64,000 nucleotides of DNA from an uncultured Eubacterium sp. (GCA_934320655.1 CAKRFN010000007.1:62001-126000); one strand, 5' to 3'. Counted from the first letter of the stretch, positions 52,402 through 61,758 are shown. Numbers and translations are program-made. Notes: generated by a model from the sequence alone, not told the origin.

Positions 52402-54027
52402 TTACATCATTCCCATTCCGGGAGCTCCGCCTGCAGGCATCGCGGGTACATCTTCCTTGATATTTGCTACGACAGACTCGGTCGTCAACAGGGTAGATGC
52501 CACGCTTGTCGCATTCTGCAGGGCGCTTCTCGTCACCTTGACAGGATCAAGGATACCGCTCTTGACCATATCTACATACTCCTCAGCGGCTGCATCGTAT
52601 CCGATGCCGACCTCTGACTCACGTACCTTATTGATAATGACGGAACCCTCGAGACCTGCATTGTCTGCGATGAAGTATAACGGTGCCTCAAGTGCCTTTA
52701 AGATCACATTTGCACCGGTCTTCTCATCACCCTCTAACTCTGCTGCGAACTCTGCAACCTTCTTGGAAGCGTGGATATATGCAGAACCGCCGCCTGAGAT
52801 GATTCCTTCCTCGACTGCTGCACGTGTTGCATTCAACGCATCCTCCATACGCAGCTTGCTCTCCTTCATCTCTGTCTCGGTAGCTGCTCCGACACGGATC
52901 ACAGCAACACCACCGGCAAGCTTTGCCAGACGCTCCTGTAATTTCTCTTTATCGAACTCAGATGTTGTCTCCTCGATCTGTGCACGGATCTGTGCGACAC
53001 GTGAAGCGATCGCCTCCTTATCGCCATAACCGTCTACGATCACGGTATTCTCTTTCTGTACCTTTACGGATTTTGCACGGCCGAGCATATCCATGGTAGT
53101 CTCTTTGAGCTCCATGCCAAGCTCTGATGAAATCACCTGTCCGCCGGTCAGGATCGCAATATCCTCAAGCATTGCTTTTCTTCTGTCACCGTATCCGGGT
53201 GCCTTTACAGCTACGACATTGAAAGTACCACGCAGCTTGTTTAAGATCAATGTGGTGAGTGCCTCGCCCTCTACATCCTCAGCAATGATAAGCAGTCTTG
53301 CACCGGACTGTACGACCTGCTCTAAGATCGGCAGCAGATCCTGAATGTTGCTGACCTTCTTATCGGTGATCAGGATATACGGATCGTCAAGCACTGCCTC
53401 CATCTTATCCATATCGGTTGCCATATATGCGGAAATGTATCCACGGTCAAACTGCATACCTTCTACCAGATCGAGCTCGGTCTGCATGGTCTTGCTCTCC
53501 TCGATCGTGATAACGCCGTCCTTGGATACCTTCTCCATTGCGTCTGCAACGAGATTGCCGACCTCTGCATCTCCTGCTGAGATCGCTGCGACCTTTGCGA
53601 TCTGATCCTTGCCGTCAACTGCCTTGCTCATTCCGGCAAGTGCCTCAACTGCCTTCTCGGTAGCCTTCTTCATACCTTTTCTGAGGATAATCGGGTTTGC
53701 TCCGGCTGCGAGGTTCTTCATACCCTCTTTGATCATTGCCTGTGCTAAAACAGTTGCAGTCGTTGTACCGTCACCGGCTACATCATTTGTCTTAGTGGCA
53801 ACTTCCTTTACGAGCTGTGCGCCCATGTTCTCAAATGCATCCTCTAACTCGATCTCCTTTGCGATCGTCACACCATCATTGGTGATGAGCGGAGCGCCAT
53901 AGGACTTGTCAAGTACCACGTTACGTCCCTTCGGTCCGATCGTTACACGAACGGTGTTTGCTAATTTATCTACGCCTGCCTCTAAGGCTGCACGCGCTTC
54001 TGCGCCGTATTTAATCTCTTTTGCCAT
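52402..54027 (-). CDS. groL: Chaperonin GroEL
   Basis: A 541-residue subunit of the 14-mer folding chamber. The N-terminus is MAKEIKYGAEARAALEAGVD, the ATP-binding motif AGDGTTTATVLAQAMI, and the C-terminal tail GGAPGMGMM. It lies 81 bases after groS, and both are under the CIRCE-controlled promoter at 54442-54509. Length and order are normal. Confidence 0.98.
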   Translation of the reverse strand: MAKEIKYGAEARAALEAGVDKLANTVRVTIGPKGRNVVLDKSYGAPLITNDGVTIAKEIELEDAFENMGAQLVKEVATKTNDVAGDGTTTATVLAQAMIKEGMKNLAAGANPIILRKGMKKATEKAVEALAGMSKAVDGKDQIAKVAAISAGDAEVGNLVADAMEKVSKDGVITIEESKTMQTELDLVEGMQFDRGYISAYMATDMDKMEAVLDDPYILITDKKVSNIQDLLPILEQVVQSGARLLIIAEDVEGEALTTLILNKLRGTFNVVAVKAPGYGDRRKAMLEDIAILTGGQVISSELGMELKETTMDMLGRAKSVKVQKENTVIVDGYGDKEAIASRVAQIRAQIEETTSEFDKEKLQERLAKLAGGVAVIRVGAATETEMKESKLRMEDALNATRAAVEEGIISGGGSAYIHASKKVAEFAAELEGDEKTGANVILKALEAPLYFIADNAGLEGSVIINKVRESEVGIGYDAAAEEYVDMVKSGILDPVKVTRSALQNATSVASTLLTTESVVANIKEDVPAMPAGGAPGMGMM

Positions 54028-54108
54028 GATAATTACTCTCCTTTTATTATTCTAATACTGATATCTGTTCAAAAACATCCGGGGGACTCCCCTGTCTGCG
54101 AACAGTTC

Positions 54109-54393
54109 TTACTCTACGATTGCAAGAATGTCGCTCTGGCGGACGATGATGTACTCCTGTCCCTCCAGCTTTACCTCTGTGCCTGCATACTTGGAATAGA
54201 TCACTTTCTGTCCTTCCTTCACCTGCATCGTCACTTCCTTGCCGTCTACAACTCCACCCGGTCCGACTGCAACGACCTCTGCCTCTTGCGGCTTCTCCTG
54301 TGCGGCACTGGCTAAGATAATGCCTGATTTTGTCTTTTCTTCTGCTTCCAGCTGCTTGATCACAACTCTGTCTAATAACGGTACTAATTTCAT
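54109..54393 (-). CDS. groS: Co-chaperonin GroES
   Basis: A 94-residue lid protein (MKLVPLLDRVVIKQLEAEEK) with the mobile loop region KTKSGIILASAAQEKPQEAE and the C-terminal LEGQEYIIVRQSDILAIVE. GAAGGAGGCATTTTCAC precedes the ATG. It is the first gene of the groESL operon, 49 bases after the CIRCE element. Confidence 0.98.
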   Translation of the reverse strand: MKLVPLLDRVVIKQLEAEEKTKSGIILASAAQEKPQEAEVVAVGPGGVVDGKEVTMQVKEGQKVIYSKYAGTEVKLEGQEYIIVRQSDILAIVE

Positions 54394-54441
54394 GTGAAAA
54401 TGCCTCCTTCATATAGTCATCTGCTTTTCGTCATTTGCTTG

Positions 54442-54468
54442 TTAGCACTCATTTGTACCGAGTGCTAA
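54442..54468 (-). promoter_or_regulatory. CIRCE operator (HrcA binding site)
   Basis: TTAGCACTC-N9-GAGTGCTAA is a perfect match to the CIRCE inverted repeat. It lies between the groES promoter and start codon, so HrcA repression of groESL is expected. hrcA is not in the window. Confidence 0.98.
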
Positions 54469-54480
54469 TTGCTAGTTCAT

Positions 54481-54509
54481 ATGATATGTTTTTCGTCATT
54501 GATGTGCAA
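54481..54509 (-). promoter_or_regulatory. groESL promoter
   Basis: On the minus strand TTGCAC (54509-54504) and TATCAT (54486-54481) have a 17-base spacer, ending 12 bases before CIRCE. Confidence 0.75.
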
Positions 54510-54632
54510 CCGAACGAAATTTCTGTTTTTTATAGATATGATATATCATTCTCGCTTATTCTCGTTTTTACTCTTGTTTTCTCACTTTTTTATTTTTTAG
54601 AAATTTTTTATAATTATAATTCCCTATGAATG

Positions 54633-54664
54633 AAAAAGAGGATGCCGTTTCGACATCCTCTTTT
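54633..54664 (-). terminator. Terminator of the xpaC-telA-QB5 operon
   Basis: Eleven-base arms AAAAGAGGATG/CATCCTCTTTT with a ten-base loop end in a T-run on the minus strand, 18 bases after the secreted-protein stop. Confidence 0.88.
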
Positions 54665-54682
54665 GACTGCAATGCAATATTT

Positions 54683-55600
54683 TTACTTTTTCTGCCTTGA
54701 AGTAGCATTGGCATTTACAACGGTCTTCATATGATCGTATGTCGGATAGGTGGCCCGCAGAAACAGCGATTGACGTTTCATTGTAGCACCGTTCGTTCCC
54801 TTTTTCCCAAGAACGATCATCTGATACTCCACACCGATCAGCTTGTCATCCTTATCGTAGAGCATGATATAACAGACACCCTTCACGCCATCGTTGTATT
54901 CGTTTTTCAGATTCACATTATAGTGTATGGTGCCATCTTGTTCCTTCTCATCACTGATCGTTGCCTTTACTTTTTTCGATACATCCTTATACACGGTCAC
55001 CGGATAGCTCTCCAGATATGTCACCTTGGCAGTACAGGAAGCTGCATCGATCTGGTTTCTGTATTTTCCAACATAAATACTGGCGTAAGACGTTTTTTTC
55101 GCACACATGTCAAAGGCTTTGAGTTCCTTTTTATCTTCCTCAAGTATATTGCCATCTGCATCCTTTAAGGTATAACTGATCTCGACCTTTTCAAACACCT
55201 TGTTGGCACGATTCTCGACCACAAATGTGATCTTTGACGGAGACAGCTGCTTTACCTTTACCGGCATATCCAGCTTCTTTACGGTAACATTGACTTTCTC
55301 TGTGCCGTTATTCGTCTTAACCGTCACTGTAGATTTTCCGGTTTTTTCTGCAACCATCTCGACTTCTGAGTATGAGCCGTGCCGCTTACTTTGACCAGCC
55401 TCTACAACCCCACTTTTTGTCGAAGTGACATCGGATACAATCCCATGGGCGCGGTAGTATGATGTCTCGCCAACATACATAGTCACGTTTGTGGCAGCTG
55501 CCTGTGCCGGTACCGCCGGCAGTACAGTGAGTACCATAATGAATGCCAGACATACCGTCAGCACCCGTTTCACTTTGTTTGATAGCTGTTTCATAGTCAT
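54683..55600 (-). CDS. Secreted protein with an Ig-like (BIG2-type) domain
   Basis: A 305-residue protein with a Sec signal peptide (about residues 1-34: VKRVLTVCLAFIMVLTVLPA, cleavage after AQA). A bacterial Ig-like region follows at about 35-115 (GETSYYRAHGIVSDVTST, TGKSTVTVKTNNGTEKVNVT). The C-terminal 180 residues form a second beta-rich region (ITFVVENRANKVFEKVEISY). No anchor is visible, so it is probably released or wall-associated. AAAGGAGAAGAA places the start at 55600; a longer frame reaching into TG5 is a shadow. It is the last gene of the xpaC-telA run, 41 bases after TG5. Confidence 0.85.
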   Translation of the reverse strand: MTMKQLSNKVKRVLTVCLAFIMVLTVLPAVPAQAAATNVTMYVGETSYYRAHGIVSDVTSTKSGVVEAGQSKRHGSYSEVEMVAEKTGKSTVTVKTNNGTEKVNVTVKKLDMPVKVKQLSPSKITFVVENRANKVFEKVEISYTLKDADGNILEEDKKELKAFDMCAKKTSYASIYVGKYRNQIDAASCTAKVTYLESYPVTVYKDVSKKVKATISDEKEQDGTIHYNVNLKNEYNDGVKGVCYIMLYDKDDKLIGVEYQMIVLGKKGTNGATMKRQSLFLRATYPTYDHMKTVVNANATSRQKK

Positions 55601-55641
55601 TTCTTCTCCTTTATCATTTTTTATATATTTCTGAATCCCCC

Positions 55642-56550
55642 TCAGACTGCCTCTGTCCCCGTCAGATCCAGTGTTGCGCGTCGCATATGCGTGGCAGCAC
55701 AATCCGGCAGCAGACGCTGCACGAGTCTCGCCGAGGAATCCGCAATCGTAGGGATCTCCAGTACTACATCCTCCGGCAGCAGTCCGGTCAGTACATCTGC
55801 CGCTGCCTGTAACACACATACCCCCGCCGCCTTGCTTCCGTTTGCCGTAAAAAACTGCGACAGGTAAACATGGGTATCATCCTGCTTTGATACGATCGCA
55901 CAGGCGACCGGTTCCGCATTTTCATTCCACAAAATATAACTCGCACCGGTCAGCGACTGACGCATCTGTGACACGTTCAGATCTGCCACCCCGTTTTGTG
56001 CCAGCTTCTCCGCGAGCCGTCTCAGATCCAGATCCTGTGCGTGCTCCACCGTGCGCAGCGTGCACCCGCCCGGCACTGACACACGCCGTGCGAACAACGG
56101 ACTGCCCATCAGCTTTTTCAGTGGAATCTGCCACGAAGTAACCGTGGATTCCTCCTCAATGACAAAGCCCACACGCGTAAATAGCTGCTCCAGACCATCC
56201 ATCTGTGGCGAAAATGCCGCCGTGACATATGTCAGCGTTCCATCCGTAACAGACTCCATCTCCTCCAGTAATTCCATCAGCAGCGTACAGCCCAGTCCTC
56301 TGCGCCGATAAGCCGGTGCGACATACAGACTGACCAGCTCCAGATGTGTCTCATTCTCCGGCAGCAGTCTCGCACAGACCGCAGCCCTGACTTCTCCCTC
56401 TTCCGCCAGCGCCATGCCAAATGCCATTCCTGCCTTGATCTCCTCCACCGCCTCAACCGTCAGCAGTGGAGCCGCATAATCCGCCTCGCCCGGCCCGATA
56501 CTATACAATTCTACTTCCGGTAACGGTTCCTTCTCCATTTCCATTTCCAT
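55642..56550 (-). CDS. TG5: tandem GNAT acetyltransferase partner of QB5
   Basis: A 302-residue protein. The N-terminal GNAT domain carries ELVSLYVAPAYRRRGLGCTL (acetyl-CoA loop RRRGLGC at 82-88, the most canonical of the five). A RVGF motif follows near 140. The C-terminal half is a second GNAT-like fold (SYILWNENAEPVACAIVSKQ) ending in IADSSARLVQRLLPD. The start is a MEMEMEK repeat, and the ATG at 56550 has AGGAG 13 bases upstream, so an internal ATG is possible. Here the GNAT gene lies downstream of its QB gene, the reverse of the other four pairs. Confidence 0.85.
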   Translation of the reverse strand: MEMEMEKEPLPEVELYSIGPGEADYAAPLLTVEAVEEIKAGMAFGMALAEEGEVRAAVCARLLPENETHLELVSLYVAPAYRRRGLGCTLLMELLEEMESVTDGTLTYVTAAFSPQMDGLEQLFTRVGFVIEEESTVTSWQIPLKKLMGSPLFARRVSVPGGCTLRTVEHAQDLDLRRLAEKLAQNGVADLNVSQMRQSLTGASYILWNENAEPVACAIVSKQDDTHVYLSQFFTANGSKAAGVCVLQAAADVLTGLLPEDVVLEIPTIADSSARLVQRLLPDCAATHMRRATLDLTGTEAV

Positions 56551-56613
56551 TTCTATTTCTGTTCTCCTATCCCACCATCATCACAGCTGACGATAAACGG
56601 TATTTCTTATGAT

Positions 56614-58341
56614 CTATGCATTCATGCCAAGCAGGTCGCCCAGACGATTCCAGTCCCCATAATATAATGTCGTACCTGCAAGCATCCGCATTGCCTCCTC
56701 CGCTTCTGCACCTGACATGCCATCCGGCTGTGACTGCCACTCCAGCATTTTCCGCTCGAGCGCCGTCACCCAGCGGGTAATGTACCGCGCCGACCTTTTT
56801 GACAGATCACACTGACGTCCGCCGTATTTGTTTCCGACCTCATCCGTGCGCTGTCCGCCGAAGCTGGATGCCTTTTCCGGTGTCGCATGGATATCATGGG
56901 TGTGTCCCATCTGATTCATCACGCCATGGGCATCCGACTCCATACCCATCAGCATTGCACCGTAATGCTCCTCGTCGCCCTCCTTATACATCGAATAAAA
57001 ATGTCCGCAGCTTCCGTTGTTTAAGATCGTTTTGCCACCGACACCGGGATTGCCAAGTCCTCCGATCGCACAGTTCATACCGCGCTGTCCGATAAAATTA
57101 AACAACACCTTTTTCTCTTTGCTTTTCAGGGGATCCGCTCCGTCTTCGGGTGAGACACGCCGCCGCTCGATGGAATGCGTCGAGCTGGCACGGCTGTTGT
57201 CCTGCGCCGTATTCTCGCCGTTGATCGTCATGATCGCGCGCCACATTGCCTGCTGCTCATCAGCAGTTCCGGAATATTCCCCGGTCTTTGGCATCGTCAG
57301 TACAACCCGCGAACAGTGGCTGAGTGCGACTGCCATAGACCGATCCCACTCCTCCACGTTCTCATTTCCATGAGCGTCCGTTGTGACCTTTGCAAAGTCT
57401 GACAACTGCATGAGCAGCAGCCGTTTCGCAATCTGTATCTGCTGTGCCTTATTCGCCTCAATCGCACGGTTTGCATCCTCCACCGCGTGCATATTCTGTC
57501 CGTTTCCCACGCCCGAATAATAAGCCACAACCCTTCCGGCGTCAGCCTGCGTCGTCAGTGTCGCCACCATCACCTCTGTGGACATCTGGTCATCCAGTTT
57601 GCGGCAGAAATCCTTAACGTCATCTGAATATTCGTACATTCTCTGTACCAGTGACAAAGCAAGCCGCAGCCCCGGATTCAGCAGTGCACTGACTCCCGCT
57701 CCGCTTGCTTTGATCTGCTGACAGATCTCTGCCGGATCCGCATGACCATCCTGTATATCGTAATCATGCAAAAACTGTTTAAACGCCCTTGCTGCCACAG
57801 CATTGCGCATAATCTGATCCAGATTCTCAAAATTGGAGTAATCGCCGTCATTTAAGATCTGCTTTAATGTATCCTCACGTGTGAGTGTGGAATGCGGAAG
57901 CGTTTCCTTCGCCCACTTTTCTCTCATGGCAGCACTCTGAAAGACACTTAAACGGCGCAGCTGATCCTCTTCCACCATGCGCGGTGCCTCTTTCAGAAAC
58001 TGCGTGTAGTTTGCATAATCCTCCTGTGCCTCTCTCGCGCGCTGCTTTTCCAGACGCTTCTGTTCGCGTTTCTGCGCTTTCGTCTGTGCCGGTGCCTCCA
58101 CCGGAGCCGGTCCCTCTGCAACCGGTATCTGCGGAAGCGGTTTTAAATCCTGAAAAAAGCGCTCATACGCGGTAGGCATCTGCCGCTGCTGTTGCTGCTC
58201 CCGTGCCTGTTGCTGCTGTTCCACCGGCTCGTGATGCATCTGCCGCTGCGCCTGCTCCTGCATCTGTTGCTGCTCCTGACGCATAATCTCCTGCTGCATC
58301 TGTTCATTTTGTTCATTCTGTTGTAACTGAAACTCATCCAT
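56614..58341 (-). CDS. QB5: Q-rich/basic-tail protein with Gly/His-rich C-terminal domain
   Basis: A 575-residue cytosolic protein starting MDEFQLQQNEQNEQM. I chose the ATG at 58341 because GAGAGGGG lies upstream and the MD-acidic start matches QB2-QB4; an upstream TTG is weaker. A Q tract covers residues 3-54, followed by the basic cluster KAQKREQKRLEKQRARE (about 88-104). The middle is helical. The C-terminal domain (about 410-515) is unusual: LNNGSCGHFYSMYK, AHGVMNQMGHTHDIHAT and SSFGGQRTDEVGNKYGG, with many Gly, His and two or three Cys. This might be a metal or nucleotide site, but I recognise no family. It lies 57 bases after the HAD gene. Confidence 0.8.
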   Translation of the reverse strand: MDEFQLQQNEQNEQMQQEIMRQEQQQMQEQAQRQMHHEPVEQQQQAREQQQQRQMPTAYERFFQDLKPLPQIPVAEGPAPVEAPAQTKAQKREQKRLEKQRAREAQEDYANYTQFLKEAPRMVEEDQLRRLSVFQSAAMREKWAKETLPHSTLTREDTLKQILNDGDYSNFENLDQIMRNAVAARAFKQFLHDYDIQDGHADPAEICQQIKASGAGVSALLNPGLRLALSLVQRMYEYSDDVKDFCRKLDDQMSTEVMVATLTTQADAGRVVAYYSGVGNGQNMHAVEDANRAIEANKAQQIQIAKRLLLMQLSDFAKVTTDAHGNENVEEWDRSMAVALSHCSRVVLTMPKTGEYSGTADEQQAMWRAIMTINGENTAQDNSRASSTHSIERRRVSPEDGADPLKSKEKKVLFNFIGQRGMNCAIGGLGNPGVGGKTILNNGSCGHFYSMYKEGDEEHYGAMLMGMESDAHGVMNQMGHTHDIHATPEKASSFGGQRTDEVGNKYGGRQCDLSKRSARYITRWVTALERKMLEWQSQPDGMSGAEAEEAMRMLAGTTLYYGDWNRLGDLLGMNA

Positions 58342-58397
58342 AGCAAATACCCCTCTCAATGATTACAAATCGATACCTCCGTCTGCCTGATATCCTG

Positions 58398-59183
58398 CTA
58401 CCCTATCAGCCCAAAATGAGCCAACGCATGATAGATCCCGTCATCGGTCAGATCCGTTGTAACATAATCTGCCACCTGTTTTGCCTCCGGCGTACCATTG
58501 CCCATCGCAATGCCGCAGCCCGCATATTCGAGCATCGCCAGATCATTCACACTGTCCCCGACCGCAAATGTATCCGCGCGCGAAATACCGAGTGCATCAC
58601 ACATTTTCTGCATACCGGTCGCCTTTGTATGTCCCTTAGGCACCAGCTCTGCGACCGCCGAATTGTGGATGAGATACGTGTAATACTCATCCAATGCCGC
58701 AAAACAGCTCTCTCTGTCCGCGTGGTCGGTCGCGCAGGAGAGCTTGTTGATCTCCCACTCACCGTAATGGTCCGTGATGCCGCGCAGACGGTCATCCAGC
58801 TCACGCATGAGCTTTTGTCCATAAGGCTCCTGCGCAAAATCCTTTTCATCCATATACAGATATTCCGGTCCCTCTAAAATCGGACGGAATCCGTATTTTC
58901 GCACCGTTTCTACCGTATGTATGGCGAGTTCCCGGTCGATCAGCTTTTCATAGATCCGCTTTCCGTCGAGTTCCACATGCGTTCCGCAGGCTGCCACCAG
59001 TCCGTCAAAGCCGATTGCAAACAGATCGGGATGCGTGATATAGGCACGCGCACGCCCACTACAGATAAATGCGTAGTGCCCGTTTGCACGCAGCGCACGG
59101 ATCGCGCGCACCGTGCTCTCCGGTATCCGGTTATGAAAATCCCACAAGGTTCCGTCAATGTCAAAAAATACTGCTTTACTCAC
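58398..59183 (-). CDS. HAD hydrolase, Cof/IIB type
   Basis: A 261-residue phosphatase of the haloacid dehalogenase superfamily. Motif I is AVFFDIDGTLWDF, motif II AFICSGRARAY, motif III lysine lies in GHTKATGMQKMCDALGI, and motif IV is FAVGDSVNDLAMLEYAG. The large cap places it in the Cof-like class that dephosphorylates sugar phosphates or nucleotides; the substrate is unknown. Its start overlaps the telA stop by four bases (ATGA), so it is translationally coupled and belongs to the operon. Confidence 0.93.
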   Translation of the reverse strand: MSKAVFFDIDGTLWDFHNRIPESTVRAIRALRANGHYAFICSGRARAYITHPDLFAIGFDGLVAACGTHVELDGKRIYEKLIDRELAIHTVETVRKYGFRPILEGPEYLYMDEKDFAQEPYGQKLMRELDDRLRGITDHYGEWEINKLSCATDHADRESCFAALDEYYTYLIHNSAVAELVPKGHTKATGMQKMCDALGISRADTFAVGDSVNDLAMLEYAGCGIAMGNGTPEAKQVADYVTTDLTDDGIYHALAHFGLIG

Positions 59184-60340
59184 GATCTGATCTCCAATAA
59201 TTTTGCCTTTAATTCGTTTTCCATCGTCTGAAGCTCGCCCTCGGCAGCCGCACGCTTTGCGCGTCCCTCCGTCTGAATCTTCATGACTTCATCCAGTGTA
59301 GAGATCAGAGATTCATTCGTATGCTTGAGCGTCTCAATATCCACGATACCGCGCTCGGATTCCTTTGCAGCCTCAATCGTCGCTGTTTTCAGGCGGTCTG
59401 CATTTTTCTTCAACAGTTCGTTCGTCATGTCCGTGACTGCGCGCTGTGCCTCTGCCGCCTGTGTGCTGTGCTCGACACCGAGCGCAATGACCATCTGGCT
59501 CTTCCACAGAGGGATCGTGTTGACGATCGTCGACTGGATCTTCTCTGCCATCACAGTATCACTGCCCTGTACCAGACGGATCTGCGGTGCTGTCTGCAAG
59601 GCGATCGTCCGTGTCAGTTCCAGGTCGTGCAACTTCTTTTCAAAGCGGTCGATCAGTCCCTCATAGTCCTTCGCTGCCTGTGCGTCCTCCGGCAGTCCGC
59701 TGCGCTGTGCTTTCTCGCGCAGCTGTACCAGCTCGGTGTCGCGTGCGATCTGCAGCTTTTTCTTTCCTGCGAGAATGTACATTGATAACTCCTTGAAATA
59801 GTTCAGGTTCATCTCGTACATCCGGTCTAACATCTGTGTGTCTTTGATCAACTGGATCTGATGTGCCTCAAGTGCCGTTGTGATCTTATTGACATTTACT
59901 TCTGTCTTATCATATTTTGCCTTGAGTGCCGTCAGCTTGTTGGCGCGCTTCTTGAAAAATGCGCCGATGCCCTTTTCTTCTTCCTCGACATCAAAGCTCT
60001 TTAGCTCTACGACCAGATCGGTAATCATATCGCCGATCTCACCCATGTCCTTTGTCTTGACGTTTTCCAGTGCTTTTTCCGAGAAATCCGCCATCTTTTT
60101 CTGTGTGCCTGCGCCGTACTGCAAAATGGCATTGGAATTGCGCAGATCGATTTTCTCTACGAACTCACTCACCATCTGCTTCTGCTCCTCAGAGAGCATC
60201 GAATCATCCATCTCTCCCTGCGGTGCGGGGATCGCCTCGGTCTCTGCCGCCTGTGTGGGCAGCTCTTTCTCCTGCGGCGCGTCAAACGCTCCGAAATCAA
60301 GTGTGGGTGCCTCTGCTGTCATTTTATCAAAGTCTGTCAT
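59180..60340 (-). CDS. TelA/YaaN family toxic-anion-resistance protein
   Basis: A 386-residue helical protein of the TelA family (PF05816). After an acidic, disordered N-terminus of about 50 residues comes the core, with ILQYGAGTQKKMADFSEKAL and MEKIQSTIVNTIPLWKSQMV-like segments. Coiled coil covers most of the rest. The family was named from tellurite resistance plasmids, but its biochemical role is unsettled; it accompanies XpaC in many Firmicutes. It lies 22 bases after the xpaC-like gene and overlaps the HAD gene. No ter genes (TerD, TerC) are present. Confidence 0.93.
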   Translation of the reverse strand: MTDFDKMTAEAPTLDFGAFDAPQEKELPTQAAETEAIPAPQGEMDDSMLSEEQKQMVSEFVEKIDLRNSNAILQYGAGTQKKMADFSEKALENVKTKDMGEIGDMITDLVVELKSFDVEEEEKGIGAFFKKRANKLTALKAKYDKTEVNVNKITTALEAHQIQLIKDTQMLDRMYEMNLNYFKELSMYILAGKKKLQIARDTELVQLREKAQRSGLPEDAQAAKDYEGLIDRFEKKLHDLELTRTIALQTAPQIRLVQGSDTVMAEKIQSTIVNTIPLWKSQMVIALGVEHSTQAAEAQRAVTDMTNELLKKNADRLKTATIEAAKESERGIVDIETLKHTNESLISTLDEVMKIQTEGRAKRAAAEGELQTMENELKAKLLEIRS

Positions 60341-60362
60341 CGAAAAGTTCCTCCTTTTTCTG

Positions 60363-61574
60363 TTAAATTCGTGTATCAGATGTAAAATCTTTATTTTTGG
60401 TCAGACCCTCCTGCTGAAGCATCACCTTCATCGTGGAAATATCCGATGAAATATCCCACGCGGTATCCTCAAACAGACTGTCAAACAGGTTCTCAAATGC
60501 CTCATTGATCGTATCGAGCGTATCCTCGATCTCTTTTTTCGTATTGGAGATGTTCGCGCCGTACTCCGGCTGACCGTCCAGATCACGGTACGCATCGATC
60601 AGCTTCGTTGTCGTCGGCAGATAATAGGTCATCATCTTGTGCAGATCCTGTGCACTGTCCGGCTCTTTTTCCACATGCGCAAATATGCGGCGCATGAGAT
60701 CCTCGAGCTTTGCCAGCTTCGCACTCATGACCTCGCCGGGAATCGCATCGTTGCACTCATGGATATGGTTAATATATGCTTCGCCCTCTGCCAGTATCTT
60801 ACGCACTTCCTCCGGACACTGTGCCTGCGCCTGCGCGCTGACCGCCTCCTGCTGCTCGCGGAGCCTGCGCGACTCCTCTGCCTGCTCATATTGCTCATAG
60901 GTTGCCTTGTCCACGATGAGCGTCGTCTGTCCGGCATCCATATGTCCCTCCAGAAAATATCCGTTTTTGAGCATGTCCTGCAAATCCTTCCGCACATAGG
61001 ATGTCCGCCTGCCGACTGCACGCGCCAGATCCTCGATCCTGCAATAGCCGCGGTCTCCGATCTCACGCACATAGCGCCGGAAACGGCTGTTGCGCCCTGC
61101 CAGACCTGCGCCTTTTGTGATCAAAAATATAAACGGGAGCATTGCAATGCCCAACCCCACCGGAACCCCGATCGGCATACCCGTAAACGGAACCAGTCCG
61201 GCGGTGATCGCCGTTGCAATACCAAACATACTCGTCCCGACAATCCCCAACGACAGACAGACCGGTCCGGCTGCCTGTCCGGGCAGATATCTGCGATACC
61301 TCGCCGGTGGCTGCGCCACGGTGCTGCCCTGCTCCCTGCGCGCACGCGCCTGCTGTTCATAAATCGTCTGCTTAAACGTCTGTGCATGTTCCCTGCCCTG
61401 ACGTTCGATCTCTTTCCCTACCTGATTCATGCCACGGCTAAAGCTGTCCGCCGCCTCGTTGATCACATCGCCGACGCACTGGCTGAGCCCTGCATAATTT
61501 CCGGATTCTACCGCTTCGAGCACCGAATTCATGATGTCCTCGCCCACCCGGTTCCATTTATTTGATGTAGCCAT
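60363..61574 (-). CDS. XpaC family membrane protein
   Basis: A 403-residue protein of the XpaC family (PF10112, named from hydrolysis of 5-bromo-4-chloroindolyl phosphate). The N-terminal 95 residues are helical and charged. Two membrane helices follow (PVCLSLGIVGTSMFGIATAI and GVPVGLGIAMLPFIFLITKG, about 105-155). A winged-helix-like region comes next (GYCRIEDLARAVGRRTSYVR), then a helical C-terminal domain. XpaC and TelA are encoded together in Bacillus too. It is the first gene of a six-gene operon, with a promoter at 61604-61632. Confidence 0.9.
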   Translation of the reverse strand: MATSNKWNRVGEDIMNSVLEAVESGNYAGLSQCVGDVINEAADSFSRGMNQVGKEIERQGREHAQTFKQTIYEQQARARREQGSTVAQPPARYRRYLPGQAAGPVCLSLGIVGTSMFGIATAITAGLVPFTGMPIGVPVGLGIAMLPFIFLITKGAGLAGRNSRFRRYVREIGDRGYCRIEDLARAVGRRTSYVRKDLQDMLKNGYFLEGHMDAGQTTLIVDKATYEQYEQAEESRRLREQQEAVSAQAQAQCPEEVRKILAEGEAYINHIHECNDAIPGEVMSAKLAKLEDLMRRIFAHVEKEPDSAQDLHKMMTYYLPTTTKLIDAYRDLDGQPEYGANISNTKKEIEDTLDTINEAFENLFDSLFEDTAWDISSDISTMKVMLQQEGLTKNKDFTSDTRI

Positions 61575-61603
61575 TCTTTTCTACTTCCTTACTCTGTGAT
61601 AAT

Positions 61604-61632
61604 TCATTACATACCAATTTTATTTTAATCAA
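61604..61632 (-). promoter_or_regulatory. Promoter candidate for the xpaC-telA-QB5 operon
   Basis: On the minus strand TTGATT (61632-61627) and TAATGA (61609-61604) have a 17-base spacer, 30 bases before the xpaC-like start. Confidence 0.4.
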
Positions 61633-61713
61633 ATCCTATGGAAAAAGCAACTAAAAGACTCCTGATACAGGATCATTTCTGCTCCCCGTTGGCATCTGTC
61701 TTTTCCCAGTATG

Positions 61714-61758
61714 AAAAGGGGAACCGTTCAGCGTTCTCACCTGAACTGTTCCCCTTTT
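61714..61758. terminator. Long hairpin between xpaC and the Abi remnant
   Basis: Eighteen-base arms (AAAAGGGGAACCGTTCAG and CTGAACTGTTCCCCTTTT) with a single mismatch surround a nine-base loop and end in TTTT. It probably ends the transcript of the Abi remnant. The rest of 61633-61895 shows no gene. Confidence 0.7.

Noticed and set aside
54435..54629. 64-residue plus-strand frame over the groES promoter
   Set aside because: It overlaps CIRCE and the promoter and has no ribosome site.
59180..61574. Tellurite resistance operon
   Set aside because: TelA and XpaC alone do not make a ter system; no TerA-F or TehA/B gene is present.
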